Positions 39,879 through 48,522 are shown, numbered from the stretch's first letter. The stretch is 64,000 bases of DNA from Microbispora amethystogenes (GCF_016863015.1 NZ_BOOB01000026.1:62001-126000); one strand, 5' to 3'. Notes: generated from the letters alone by a model not told the origin. Translations and numbers: made by a program.

Positions 39879-41285
39879 TCAGCCCCGGGGGTGCAGGCGG
39901 CGGAGGGCGTCGCGGATCCTGCCGCCGAGCGGCGCTCGCCGCCGGGGCTGCGCCTCCCGGGCGTCACGCAGTTCGGCGAGGGCCGTCACCGCGTCCGGAC
40001 GCTTGGCGGGCGTGGGGTCGCGCATCCGCCGTACGAGGTCCATGACCTCGGGGGCGACGCCCGCGGCGGCCGGCTCGGCGTCCATGCCGGGCATGGGGAG
40101 CTCGCCGGTCAGCAGCTGGAAGGCGATGACCCCCGCCGAGTAGACGTCCGAGGCGGGGGTCATCCGTTCGGGCCGCGCCCGGCATTCGGGGGCGACGTAG
40201 TGGACGTCGAGGATGTTGGGGAGCTCGTTGGCGACGGTGTGCTTGCGCGGGCCGGGCTTGGCGTAGTCGAAGCCGGTCAGCATGGCGTTTCCGTCGTCCG
40301 CCACGAGCACGCAGGCGGGGGTGAGCGCCCGGTGGATGACCTTGTTGGCGTGGACGTGGGCGAGGCCGTCCAGCATGTCCTCCAGCACGGCGAGCTTGGC
40401 GCCGACGTCCAGCCCGCGCCCGGTCAGATGCAGGTGCAGGGCCTGCCCGTGGACGTCGTCGAGCACGAGCACGAACCGGCTCTCGTCGTCGATGGCGAAG
40501 AAGTCCCGCGAGCGTACGACGCAGGGATGCGGCGGGATCTTGGCGAGCGCCTGGTAGGCGTTGGCGATGCGGCGCTGTTCGGCGACCCGCCGCTGCTGCT
40601 CGGCCATCGGGTCGGCGCGGTAGACGCGCAGCAGCACGGTCCCGCTGGTCGGCGCGGTCGCGTTGACGGCGCGATACTCGGTGACGCGGCTGTCGCCGCC
40701 GAGCTGCTCCTCGACCTCCCAGTTGCCGAACCGCGGCGGGGCGGTGGGCCGGCGCACGGTCCCGTTCAGCGCCTCGATGATCGCGGTCCGGTACGGCGCG
40801 GCGTCCCGGCTGCACCCGTGCCTGACCCGGCCCACGTCGCTGAGCATGGGGACGAGCCCGGCGATCGTCGTGACGTGCCGGGCGTCGCGCCCGCTGGGGT
40901 CGACGAGGACGGCTCCCGGGGCGGTCAGCACCACGACGTTGTCGACGTACAACCGTTCGAGCTCGCGGTGCTCGTCGATCAGCAGGCCCTTCAGCGCCCG
41001 CGCGGTGCCGCGCAGCTTGGCCACCGGCGAGCCGAACGCCTCGCGGTGCTGGGGGAACCACCGGTTGCCCGACACCTCGAACCGGCCCCGGGCGCCCTTC
41101 ACGTCGATCACGACGAGCGAGTGGCCGGTCAGCACGACCACGTCCACCTCGAACAGGTCGGCGCCGCGCGGCACCTCGATGTTGTGCAGCAGCAGCCAGT
41201 CGTCAGGGGCGTTGTCCCGCAGGTGGGCGATGACCCGTCGCTCGGCGTCATTGACGGGGCGTCCGCCACCGACGATCTGAGCCAT
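39879..41285 (-). CDS. NERD nuclease-related domain fused to a protein pseudokinase
   Basis: 468 residues; start ATG at 41285 (MAQIVGGGRPVNDAERRVIA). NERD domain at residues about 12-130: AHLRDNAPDDWLLLHNI, DLFEVDVVVL and VVIDVKGARGRF. The Asp48 and D61-x-K63 fit the nuclease-like core, with Asp in place of the usual Glu. A kinase-like domain occupies about 190-430, but key residues are gone: the HRD motif reads HRAL (Ala about 320), DFG reads GFDYAK, and the nucleotide lysine strand is VLLRVYRAD. APE survives as YVAPECR. So it probably binds rather than phosphorylates. NERD-kinase fusions occur in PglW of phage-defence BREX type 2, but that protein is much longer and no other BREX gene is here. 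Confidence 0.85.
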   Translation of the reverse strand: MAQIVGGGRPVNDAERRVIAHLRDNAPDDWLLLHNIEVPRGADLFEVDVVVLTGHSLVVIDVKGARGRFEVSGNRWFPQHREAFGSPVAKLRGTARALKGLLIDEHRELERLYVDNVVVLTAPGAVLVDPSGRDARHVTTIAGLVPMLSDVGRVRHGCSRDAAPYRTAIIEALNGTVRRPTAPPRFGNWEVEEQLGGDSRVTEYRAVNATAPTSGTVLLRVYRADPMAEQQRRVAEQRRIANAYQALAKIPPHPCVVRSRDFFAIDDESRFVLVLDDVHGQALHLHLTGRGLDVGAKLAVLEDMLDGLAHVHANKVIHRALTPACVLVADDGNAMLTGFDYAKPGPRKHTVANELPNILDVHYVAPECRARPERMTPASDVYSAGVIAFQLLTGELPMPGMDAEPAAAGVAPEVMDLVRRMRDPTPAKRPDAVTALAELRDAREAQPRRRAPLGGRIRDALRRLHPRG

Positions 41286-41503
41286 CTCCGCTGTTCCGCC
41301 TCTCTGACCACTATGAGAACTTAATCCTCCTAGGTAGCGGTATTCCCGCGCCACCACTGATTCCCCCGCATTGTCCCAGGGGAAATCTGGAGCTCCCACA
41401 TCCCCGAGGTGGACGCGCGCATGATCGCGACCCTGCCGGGGATGGGGCTATCGCGACCTTTGGGGCGGTTTGTCGCGAAGGGTGTCAGGAAACGGAGAGC
41501 CTC

Positions 41504-42550
41504 ATGCGAGTTGTCGTGGTTGGCGCGAGCGGGAACGTCGGGACCAGCGTGCTCACCGCCCTGGAGTCCGAGCCGAGCGTGACCTCGATCGTCGGAGTGG
41601 CCCGGCGGATGCCGGACTGGCGCCCGGCGAAGACCGAGTGGCGCACGGCCGACGTCTTCCGGGACGACCTCGGCCCGATCTTCACCGGGGCCGATGCCGT
41701 GGTCCACCTCGCCTGGCTGTTCCAGCCCACCCACGATCCCGTCACCACCTGGAACTCCAATGTGATCGGCAGCATGCGCGTCTTCGCCGCGGCGGCCCGG
41801 GCCGGGGTGTCGGTCCTCGTCCACTCGTCGTCCGTGGGGGCGTACTCGCCGGGGCCGAAGGACCCGCCCGTCGACGAGTCGTGGCCGACCCACGGCTGGC
41901 CGAACGCCGCCTACGCCCGCGAGAAGGCGTACGTCGAGCGGATCCTCGACATCTTCGAGCGCGACCATCCGGACATCCGGGTGGTGCGGATGCGCCCCGG
42001 CTTCATCTTCAAGGAGGAGGCGGCGACCGAGCAGCGGCGGCTGTTCGCCGGGCCGTTCCTGCCGCAGCGGCTGGTGCGGCCGGGGACGATCCCGTTCGTG
42101 CCGGACATGCCCCGCCTGCGGTTCCAGGCGCTGCACTCGCTGGACGCCGGCGAGGCGTTCCGCCTGGCGCTCACCCGCGACGTGCGGGGCGCGTTCAACC
42201 TCGCCGCCGACCCGGTCGTCGACCCCGCCGTTCTCGCGGACCTCCTCGGCGCGCGGCGGGTGCCGGTGCCGGCCACGCTCGTGCGTACGGCGGTGGCGGC
42301 GGGCTGGCACCTGCGGCTGATCCCGGCCTCGCCCGGCCTGGTGGAGATGGCCCTGCAGATCCCGATCATGGACATCACCCGCGCTCGCGAGGAGCTGGGC
42401 TGGCAGCCGCGCCACAGCGCGGTGGACGCGCTGCGCGCCGTGCTGGAGGGCATGCGGCGCGGCGCGGGCATGGGCACCCCGCCGCTCGCGCCCGACTCGG
42501 GCCGGGAACGGATCAAGGAAGTGACGACGGGCGTGGGCATCCGGCCCTGA
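41504..42550 (+). CDS. NAD-dependent epimerase/dehydratase family protein
   Basis: 348 residues from the ATG at 41504, with GGAGAG upstream. Extended SDR: MRVVVVGASGNVGTSVL (GxxGxxG), AVVHLAWLFQ, the Ser/Tyr/Lys set in LVHSSSVGAYSPG and YAREKAYVERILD (Y-x-x-x-K replaced by Y-A-R-E-K, same spacing), and VVRMRPGFIFK. C-terminal substrate domain with LHSLDAGEAFRLAL and ARVPVPATLVR-like blocks. Similar actinobacterial proteins are annotated as sugar epimerases or NAD-binding oxidoreductases without known substrate. A small gene follows 23 bases later, so they may be co-transcribed. Confidence 0.88.
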   Translation: MRVVVVGASGNVGTSVLTALESEPSVTSIVGVARRMPDWRPAKTEWRTADVFRDDLGPIFTGADAVVHLAWLFQPTHDPVTTWNSNVIGSMRVFAAAARAGVSVLVHSSSVGAYSPGPKDPPVDESWPTHGWPNAAYAREKAYVERILDIFERDHPDIRVVRMRPGFIFKEEAATEQRRLFAGPFLPQRLVRPGTIPFVPDMPRLRFQALHSLDAGEAFRLALTRDVRGAFNLAADPVVDPAVLADLLGARRVPVPATLVRTAVAAGWHLRLIPASPGLVEMALQIPIMDITRAREELGWQPRHSAVDALRAVLEGMRRGAGMGTPPLAPDSGRERIKEVTTGVGIRP

Positions 42551-42573
42551 ACCCGTGTCCGGGAGGAGTCGCG

Positions 42574-42822
42574 ATGGCGCTGCTCGACCCCGACTGCGTA
42601 CGACGGCTGCTGGAGTCGGCCGACCCGGACGTCGCGCTGGTCTTCGTCCGGGGCGAGTGCCTGGTGCTGCCGCTCGACCAGATCGACGAGCGGCACCGGC
42701 CGCTGGTGATCGCGCGCCGCGCGGACCTGCCCGAGGCCGCCGGCGACCGGCCCGTCACCGAGGAGCGGGTCGAGACGCTGACCCGGTGCCTGGAGAACGT
42801 CGCCCGCGACCTCGGCGGGTGA
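42574..42822 (+). CDS. Small conserved-looking protein, unknown function
   Basis: 82 residues from the ATG at 42574 with a strong GGGAGGAG nine bases upstream. Sequence MALLDPDCVRRLLESADPD, then ALVFVRGECLVLPLDQIDER and RCLENVARDLGG. Acidic, soluble, alpha/beta, no membrane segment. Likely co-transcribed with the epimerase gene. The frame has typical high third-position GC. Not recognised. Confidence 0.75.
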   Translation: MALLDPDCVRRLLESADPDVALVFVRGECLVLPLDQIDERHRPLVIARRADLPEAAGDRPVTEERVETLTRCLENVARDLGG

Positions 42823-43237
42823 GGTGTGGCGGCTGACGGCCGTACTCGGCCCGCCAGGGGCGCCGGGGTGTGCGTGACCACCCCGTCACATTCGGTAACA
42901 TCGTCTCTGGAGCCTCCGTGCGCTTCCGGGGAGAACTCCGCGGCCGCTGTGTGCCGCCCCGGACTGCCGCCTGCCGCCGTCCTCGGAGACAAATGACGGC
43001 GTGTCGCGAGCTGGTCCAAATTTCCGGAAAGAGCCGCGGACAAATCAGACAGCGAAGCACGCTTTCCGGGACTTATCGGCGCGAATACACCTCGCAAACT
43101 GTGACACGATCGTCACCCTTCGTATGGAACCCCAATTGCCCTGCGTGAGCATTGCGTGCACGCTGGGTCACCTGTGACCATCGGGGAAAGGTCCGGGGGT
43201 CGCTTCCCGGACAGCGCATATGGGGGAGGGTGCCCCG
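42823..43237 (+). promoter_or_regulatory. Regulatory interval with three GTGAC/GTCAC palindromes
   Basis: No gene. Two copies of GTGAC-N6-GTCAC (42874-42889 and 43101-43116) and one GGTCAC-CT-GTGACC (43166-43179) lie ahead of the small membrane-protein gene. The spacing is two bases wider than a canonical CRP site (GTGA-N6-TCAC), so CRP is not a clean match. Confidence 0.4.
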
Positions 43238-43426
43238 ATGAGTGCTATTAGACCCCGCGAGAGCGGGGAAAGCCGTCAGGAAGTCCGGTTCCACGACCCG
43301 GAGATCGGCTCGTGGGTCGGCGAGGTGGCCAGAGCGGTCCGGGACGTCGTCGACAGCACGCCCCGGACCATCCGCCTCTGCGTCCTGATCGCGGTCGCCG
43401 CCGCGTCATGGGCGTTCCTCAGGTAG
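43238..43426 (+). CDS. Small single-pass membrane protein
   Basis: 62 residues from the ATG at 43238, preceded by GGGGGAGGG; an upstream ATG at 43220 lacks a ribosome site. Polar N-terminal half (MSAIRPRESGESRQEVRFHD), an amphipathic segment EVARAVRDVVDS, then one membrane helix IRLCVLIAVAAASWAFLR at the very C-terminus (tail-anchored). A 415-base upstream interval with palindromes suggests it is regulated on its own. Unknown function. Confidence 0.7.
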   Translation: MSAIRPRESGESRQEVRFHDPEIGSWVGEVARAVRDVVDSTPRTIRLCVLIAVAAASWAFLR

Positions 43427-43559
43427 CCGTCCAGCGTCCCTGGAGGAGGTGGTGGCGGGACCCAGGTTATGGCGCTCGGTCCGTAGCGTCGGCCCGGTTT
43501 ACGGGATCGAGAGGATAACCAGGGTCAACGCGGGACCGGCCGAAGGCCCGGCCGCCGGT

Positions 43560-44018
43560 TCAGATCGGGCGGACGTTCCCTCGTACGGGAGCGACCCCCG
43601 CTCCGGCGGCCGGGCCGCCGGTGCCGAGATGCCCGGTGTCGAGATACATGGACAGCCGGATCGTCGACCGGCCGGGCACCTGCTCGATCGTCACCGAGTC
43701 GCACAACTCGCCCATGAGCCACAGGCCGAAGCCCCGGACGCTCCGGCCGGTGGGCCGCCGTCCGGGCACGGCCGCGGGGGACAGGGTGCCCACCTCGTCG
43801 GCCACCTCGACGGCGAGCACGGCGCCGTCGGTGGACATCGCCAGCGTGCCCGCTCCGCCGCCGTGTTCGAGCACGTTGATCGCGGCCTCGTTGGCGGCGA
43901 TGACGAGATCGTCCAGCCGGGCGCCGGTGAGTCCCGCCTGACCGGCGAACCGCTGGATGTCGTCGCGTAACGTCGCGAGGTCATCCGTTATCGGCCACTG
44001 CCGATGGTGGTCCACCAC
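43560..44018 (-). CDS. RsbW-like anti-sigma factor / ATP-binding regulator
   Basis: 152 residues from a GTG at 44018, with GGAGGACAG directly upstream; the longer frame to 44045 is less likely. HATPase_c_2 fold: DDLVIAANEAAINVLEHG is the N-box helix (E-A-x-x-N), AVEVADEVG contains the ATP-contacting Asp, and RGFGLWLMGELCDSV is the G2 box. RsbW/SpoIIAB-type proteins bind a sigma factor or a STAS antagonist and phosphorylate the latter. A STAS protein is encoded upstream (44504-44130) in the same direction. No sigma factor gene is in the window. Confidence 0.85.
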   Translation of the reverse strand: MVDHHRQWPITDDLATLRDDIQRFAGQAGLTGARLDDLVIAANEAAINVLEHGGGAGTLAMSTDGAVLAVEVADEVGTLSPAAVPGRRPTGRSVRGFGLWLMGELCDSVTIEQVPGRSTIRLSMYLDTGHLGTGGPAAGAGVAPVRGNVRPI

Positions 44019-44129
44019 CTGTCCTCCTCGACGCCGCCCTGCCACGCCCTCAACGGGCTCTGCCGCTCGGTCTCACCTCGGCGTCACCGAGGCTACCTCT
44101 TTGTGACCCCTTCGATGCCCCTACCTGCC

Positions 44130-44504
44130 CTACTCGGACCCCGGCCGGGAGTTCAGCGCGCCGACGGCCTCCGCGAGATCCGGCTCGACGGTGAACGCGT
44201 GGATCAGCCCGGTCGTCCGGAAGATGCGCGCCAGCCGGGAGTTCAGGCCCGCCAGCGTCACGCCGCCGTCCCGCTCCTGCAGAAGCCTGCGTACGGACAG
44301 CAGGATCCGGATCCCGGTGGAGTCGCAGAAGTCCAGCGGGCTGAGGTCGAGGAGCAACTCGCGGTGGCCCTCGCCGACGGCCGCCGTGAGCTCCTCACGC
44401 AGCCGGTCGGCGTTGGTGTAGTCCAACGCGCCGTGGAGCGCCATGACCAGGACGTGGTCGGGGACGTGCGCGGGCACGGGGGTCACTACGACGGCGGCGG
44501 TCAC
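44130..44504 (-). CDS. STAS-domain anti-sigma factor antagonist
   Basis: 124 residues from the GTG at 44504 with GAGG upstream; longer in-frame starts exist. STAS fold: VMALHGALDYTNADRLREEL, then ELLLDLSPLDFCDSTGIRIL, where the Ser of DSTG is the phosphorylation site, and GVTLAGLNSRLARIF. It would relieve inhibition of a sigma factor by binding the unphosphorylated form to an RsbW-like kinase, presumably the one encoded 111 bases downstream. Confidence 0.87.
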   Translation of the reverse strand: MTAAVVVTPVPAHVPDHVLVMALHGALDYTNADRLREELTAAVGEGHRELLLDLSPLDFCDSTGIRILLSVRRLLQERDGGVTLAGLNSRLARIFRTTGLIHAFTVEPDLAEAVGALNSRPGSE

Positions 44505-44761
44505 TGGCACACCTCGGCGGGCTGCTGGCCTCAAACGTGGGCATCGGTTGCGGGCGTTGGACGTGAGCATCGGGTACGGATACGGGTACGGCCGGGCGGC
44601 CTCGGTCAGGCGGTCAGTCTAGTGGCGCGGCACGCTCGGGCAGGGCCGTACGCACACGCGTCAAGAAACGGCATTTGTGGTTTTTCGCGGCATCGTCGGG
44701 GGGAATGGGGGACTGATTCACTGGACCCTCCTCCGAGAAAGACCACCGAGAAAGACCACTG

Positions 44762-45943
44762 ATGCCAGACGTGACAAGGGAGGGCCAGTTCGACACCGTT
44801 CACGGCTCTTCCCCCGTCACCCGGGCACCCGTGGACCCGGCGGCGCTCACACTCGGCGTCGAGGAGGAGTTCCTTCTCCTGGACCCCGGCACCGGACGGG
44901 TCGTCCCGGCGGCCGAGGAGGTGCACGCACGGCTGGCCGGGCCCGCGGCGGACCGGCTGGTGTTCGAACTGACGCGGTTCCAACTGGAGAGCAACAGCGC
45001 CGTGCACACCGAACTGCGTGCTCTGCACGGCGACCTGGTGGAGTCGCGACGCGCCGCCGCCCGCGCCGCCACGGACGCGGGCCTGGGGCTGGCCGCGTGC
45101 GGCACGGCCCTGGACGGCAACCTCGGCGTGCCGCCCCTTTCGTCGTGCCCCCGCTACCATGCGATGCTCCGCGAGTTCGGGGCCGTGATGGAGGGCCAGG
45201 GGGTCTGCGGCTGCCACGTCCACGTCGGGCTCGCCGACCGCGAGGAGGCGCTCCGGGTCAGCAACCACCTGCGGCCCTGGCTTCCCGTCCTGCAGGCCCT
45301 GACGGCCAACTCGCCGATCGCGGACGGCAGGGACACCGGCCACGCGAGCTGGCGGGCGATGGTCATGGGCCGGTGGCCGAGCGCGGAGCCGCCGCCGTAC
45401 TTCCGCTCGCGCCGGCACTACGAGAGCCTCGTCGCCGGGATGCTCACCGGGGGCACCATCCTCGACCGGGGGATGATCTACTGGCTGGCCCGCCTCTCCG
45501 ACCATGTGCCGACGCTGGAGATCCGCGCGGCGGACGTGTGCCCGACCGCCGCCGAGACCGCGATGCTGGCCGGGCTCGTGCGGGGCCTCGTCGCCACCGC
45601 GCTCCGCGACGTACGGGCCGGTGTGCCCGCCCCCGATGTGGAGGACACCCTCCTGCGCGCGGCCTTCTGGCGCGCGGCGCACGACGGAGTGGAGGGCGAG
45701 GCGTACGACCTGCTCGCCGGTGCCCGCGTGCCCGGCTGGCACCTGGTGGACCGCATGCTGGAGCACGTGCGGCCGATGCTGGAGGAGAACGGCGACTGGG
45801 CGCCGCTCACCGTCCAGCTCGACCACCTGCGGCGGTACGGATCGGGGGCCGCGCGCCAGCGGGCCGCCTTCGGGCGTGGCGGCCGTCCGCGCGAGGTCGC
45901 CGAGATGCTCCTGGCGGAGACCGTCAGCTCCCGCTGGGCCTAG
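44762..45943 (+). CDS. YbdK-type carboxylate-amine ligase (glutamate-cysteine ligase family 2)
   Basis: 393 residues from the ATG at 44762. GCS2 family: TLGVEEEFLLLDPGTGRVVP with the ATP/metal Glu cluster, FELTRFQLESNSAVHTEL, CGTALDGNLGVPP, CGCHVHVGLADREEALRVSN with a metal His, and TLEIRAADVCPTAAETAML. Members ligate glutamate to an amine; E. coli YbdK has weak gamma-glutamylcysteine synthetase activity. Actinomycetes make mycothiol rather than glutathione, and several YbdK relatives in them act in other pathways, so no gene name is given. It is monocistronic, convergent with the decarboxylase-family gene. Confidence 0.9.
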   Translation: MPDVTREGQFDTVHGSSPVTRAPVDPAALTLGVEEEFLLLDPGTGRVVPAAEEVHARLAGPAADRLVFELTRFQLESNSAVHTELRALHGDLVESRRAAARAATDAGLGLAACGTALDGNLGVPPLSSCPRYHAMLREFGAVMEGQGVCGCHVHVGLADREEALRVSNHLRPWLPVLQALTANSPIADGRDTGHASWRAMVMGRWPSAEPPPYFRSRRHYESLVAGMLTGGTILDRGMIYWLARLSDHVPTLEIRAADVCPTAAETAMLAGLVRGLVATALRDVRAGVPAPDVEDTLLRAAFWRAAHDGVEGEAYDLLAGARVPGWHLVDRMLEHVRPMLEENGDWAPLTVQLDHLRRYGSGAARQRAAFGRGGRPREVAEMLLAETVSSRWA

Positions 45944-45958
45944 CTTTGGTCAGGGTCG

Positions 45959-47407
45959 TCACTCCGCGACCACCCGGAGCGTCTTCAGGGTGGGGTCGCT
46001 CGCGTCCGGGATGTCCATGCCGCCGTCGAGCCCGGTGGTCAGGTAGCTCAGCACCGGCTCGGTGATGATCTCGCCGGGGCACAGGGCGGGCGCTCCCGGC
46101 GGGTACGGCGTGACCAGTTCGGCCGCGATCCGCCCTGCCGCCTGACCGGTGGGCACGATCTCGACCCGGCCGAAGAACGCGTCCCTGGGCAGCATCGCGA
46201 CCTCAAGCTCGAGCTCACCCGGCTCGGGCACGTCGATCCTGGCGGCGGGCCGCAGGTCGCGGGCCGACGACAGGGCGCGCAGCGCGTCGAGCAGCGCGCC
46301 GACCGTCTCGTCGCCGTCGGCGACGGTGATCTCGGCGCTGACCCTGCGGTGGTCGCTCAGCGAGAAGTTGACGTGGCAGTGCTCGCGCAGCCAGTCGGAG
46401 GCGTGGTAGCCGTCGACGCCGAGGCCCGACACGTCGATCACGAGCTTCAGCGGGTCGACGTCGAACGCGCCGGTGTTCTCCTTGTCGAGTACCCAGAGCC
46501 CGTGCGTCTTGCCGATCTCGGCGCGGGCCGACGCCGCGAGCTCCAGCGCGCGGTCGAGCAGGTCCTTGCCGTGTTCCACCATCTGCCGGCGCCAGCCGTC
46601 GAGCGCCGCGTAGATCAGGGTGGAGGGGCTGGTCGTGCCGAGCAGGTCCTCGCGGGCCTTGAGAACGGCCGGGTCCACACGGTCGCCCTGCAGGTGGAAC
46701 ACCGAGCTCTGCTCCAGCCCGTTGCCCATCTTGTGGACGCTCGTCACGCACAGGTCCGCCCCGATGTTCACCCCCCACTCGGGCAGATCGTCATGGAACG
46801 GCAGGTGGGCGCCCCAGGCCTCGTCCACGATGAACGTGCGGCCGAACCTGCGGCACACCTCGTTGATCCCGGCCAGGTCGGCGCAGGTGCCGTAGTCGAC
46901 CGGGCTGGCGACGAGCAGGCCCTTGGCGTCGGGGGCGGCCCGGAACGCCTCCTCCACCGCCTCGGGGGTGGGCGGGTACGACATGTGGAGGTCGCCGTCC
47001 CAGTCTCCGTGGACCCACACCGGCTCGACGCCGCTCAGGATGAGCGCCGAGATGACCGACTTGTGGGCGTTGCGCGCGACCAGCAGGCGCTCGCCCGGAC
47101 CGGCCACGGAGAGCATGGCGCTCTTGATCGACAGGGAGCTTCCGCAGGTGGAGAAGAACGCCTGCTCGGCGCCGACCGCCTCCGCCATGAGCTGCTGGGC
47201 CTCTTCGAGCACCCCGTTGGACTGCAGCCGGTCGTCCAGGCCGTTCATGACCATCACGTCGTCGCGGAAGACGTCGCCGCCCATGATCTCCAGGACCCGC
47301 GGATCCACCCCACGGCCCTGCTTGTGACCCGGAGGAGTGAAGCTGAGGTCTCCTCGCCTGCGGTAGGCGGCCAACGCCTCCAGCACGGGCACACGGGACT
47401 GGTCCAT
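45959..47407 (-). CDS. Orn/Lys/Arg decarboxylase family PLP enzyme
   Basis: 482 residues from the ATG at 47407 with GGGGGAGG upstream. Fold type I: LAAYRRRGDLSFTPPGHKQG opens it, AFFSTCGSSLSIKSAMLSV binds the phosphate, TFIVDEAWGAHLPFH provides the Asp for the ring nitrogen, and SVHKMGNGLEQSS contains the Schiff-base Lys (about 223). The C-terminal decarboxylase domain ends GEIITEPVLSYLTTGL. It lacks the N-terminal wing domain of E. coli SpeC/CadA, so it belongs to the shorter type found in Bacillus (SpeA/YaaO) and actinobacteria. It would decarboxylate arginine, lysine or ornithine to the matching amine; the substrate is not resolvable by eye. Confidence 0.88.
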   Translation of the reverse strand: MDQSRVPVLEALAAYRRRGDLSFTPPGHKQGRGVDPRVLEIMGGDVFRDDVMVMNGLDDRLQSNGVLEEAQQLMAEAVGAEQAFFSTCGSSLSIKSAMLSVAGPGERLLVARNAHKSVISALILSGVEPVWVHGDWDGDLHMSYPPTPEAVEEAFRAAPDAKGLLVASPVDYGTCADLAGINEVCRRFGRTFIVDEAWGAHLPFHDDLPEWGVNIGADLCVTSVHKMGNGLEQSSVFHLQGDRVDPAVLKAREDLLGTTSPSTLIYAALDGWRRQMVEHGKDLLDRALELAASARAEIGKTHGLWVLDKENTGAFDVDPLKLVIDVSGLGVDGYHASDWLREHCHVNFSLSDHRRVSAEITVADGDETVGALLDALRALSSARDLRPAARIDVPEPGELELEVAMLPRDAFFGRVEIVPTGQAAGRIAAELVTPYPPGAPALCPGEIITEPVLSYLTTGLDGGMDIPDASDPTLKTLRVVAE

Positions 47408-47513
47408 GGTGCCTCCCCCTGCACGGTCCGGTCGTTCCCTCGTCCGCGCGTACCCGGGCCCGACCGGCGCAAACGGCCGGCGGCGCGCGGTGGCAGGGGG
47501 CTTGCGTACGAGA

Positions 47514-47542
47514 GCCCCCGCCCTCGGCGTGAGGGCGGGGGC
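47514..47542 (-). terminator. Hairpin terminator after the STAS gene
   Basis: Perfect 12-bp stem (GCCCCCGCCCTC / GAGGGCGGGGGC) with a 5-base loop, 44 bases past the stop of the STAS gene on the minus strand. No T run follows, as is common in actinobacteria. It separates that gene from the downstream decarboxylase-family gene. Confidence 0.7.
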
Positions 47543-47585
47543 CAGGCGATCAGTCAACAGACTCCGGTGATCAGGGCTCGGTTGG

Positions 47586-47966
47586 TCAGACCATGGACAC
47601 GTCGTGCGAGTCCGTCACCACCATGGCGGCGACGGCCTCGACGGGCGTGCCGTCGATCGAGAACGTGCCGCGCAGCCGGGTCGCCTCAAGGACGATCCTC
47701 AAGACGCCGTGAACTCCGGTGAGCCGCAGGCAACCGGCGGCCTTCTCGATGTCGTCCCGGGCGTCCAGCAGCGCTTCCAGGCCGCAGGAGTCGCAGAACC
47801 GCAGATCGGACGCGTCCACCACGATCTTCGCGCGACCCTGGTGGACGAGCTTCCTGATCACGCTCCGGAGGCTGTCTCCGGTGGCGATGTCGAGTTCACC
47901 CCGCAGCACGACCACGACGGCCGGCTGGTGATCGCTCACAGTGATCTCAAGCTGCTGCGTTGTCAT
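47586..47966 (-). CDS. STAS-domain anti-sigma factor antagonist
   Basis: 126 residues from the ATG at 47966 with GAAGG upstream (an ATG at 47984 is possible). STAS fold: VVVVLRGELDIATGDSLRSV, RAKIVVDASDLRFCDSCGLEALL with the DS-x-G phosphosite (here Ser-Cys), and CLRLTGVHGVLRIVLEATRL. Acts in a sigma-factor partner switch. No kinase or sigma gene is directly adjacent. Confidence 0.87.
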   Translation of the reverse strand: MTTQQLEITVSDHQPAVVVVLRGELDIATGDSLRSVIRKLVHQGRAKIVVDASDLRFCDSCGLEALLDARDDIEKAAGCLRLTGVHGVLRIVLEATRLRGTFSIDGTPVEAVAAMVVTDSHDVSMV

Positions 47967-48522
47967 ATACGCGCCTTCATCCATATTTTTCGGGCGTACT
48001 GTCTTGAACGACGCTACCCGGAGGAGTGTCAGGTCCCAGTAATGTCCGGCAGTCGATGGCCTGCGAGTCCGTCTGGCAACCCCACTTGTGTGCCATATAG
48101 GGGCAAATAAGTAAAGAACAGGGGACTTATCCTGGTTGCCTCGGGGGGTCTCCCGTGCTTCGGGGATCATGCAAAACCCCTGTTCCGTAAGGGTTTCCGT
48201 GACGTGAGCCGGTCGTCCGAGCCGGTGGCGCGGCGCAGCTTGGGGTCGGCGGGCCGATGCCTCGCCGCCGCCCGCTCCTACCGGGGACTTGAGTCATTCA
48301 ACATACCAGCTAGCTGGATAAGCGGGCTATCCCTTATATCCCCCCTTAACGGATATTACGTTCAGGAGCTGCCCTTGGTGTGACCATTACCGAATGACTA
48401 CCGGGAGCCGTGTTCCCGGCGTCACACCTCGCACGATCGTGCTTGGCTCGCGCGTAGCCGGGTAGAGGGGCGGTTCCCGGAGACGGGGGGCACCCGGAGA
48501 CACGGCGAGCGGGAGGATCGGC
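47967..48522. promoter_or_regulatory. Intergenic interval with a perfect 12-bp palindrome
   Basis: Between divergent genes. CCAGCTAGCTGG at 48306-48317 is a perfect palindrome within an AT-rich patch (48295-48360), about 205 bases before the ATG at 48523. A weak hairpin AAACCC...GGGTTT lies at 48174-48196. No further gene seen. Confidence 0.4.

Noticed and set aside
39879-41285. PglW of a BREX type 2 phage-defence system
   Set aside because: Same NERD-kinase combination, but PglW is about three times longer and none of PglX, PglZ, BrxC or a helicase is in the window.
42874-43116. CRP/Fnr boxes
   Set aside because: GTGA-N8-TCAC spacing is two bases wider than the canonical GTGA-N6-TCAC, so they are reported only as palindromes.
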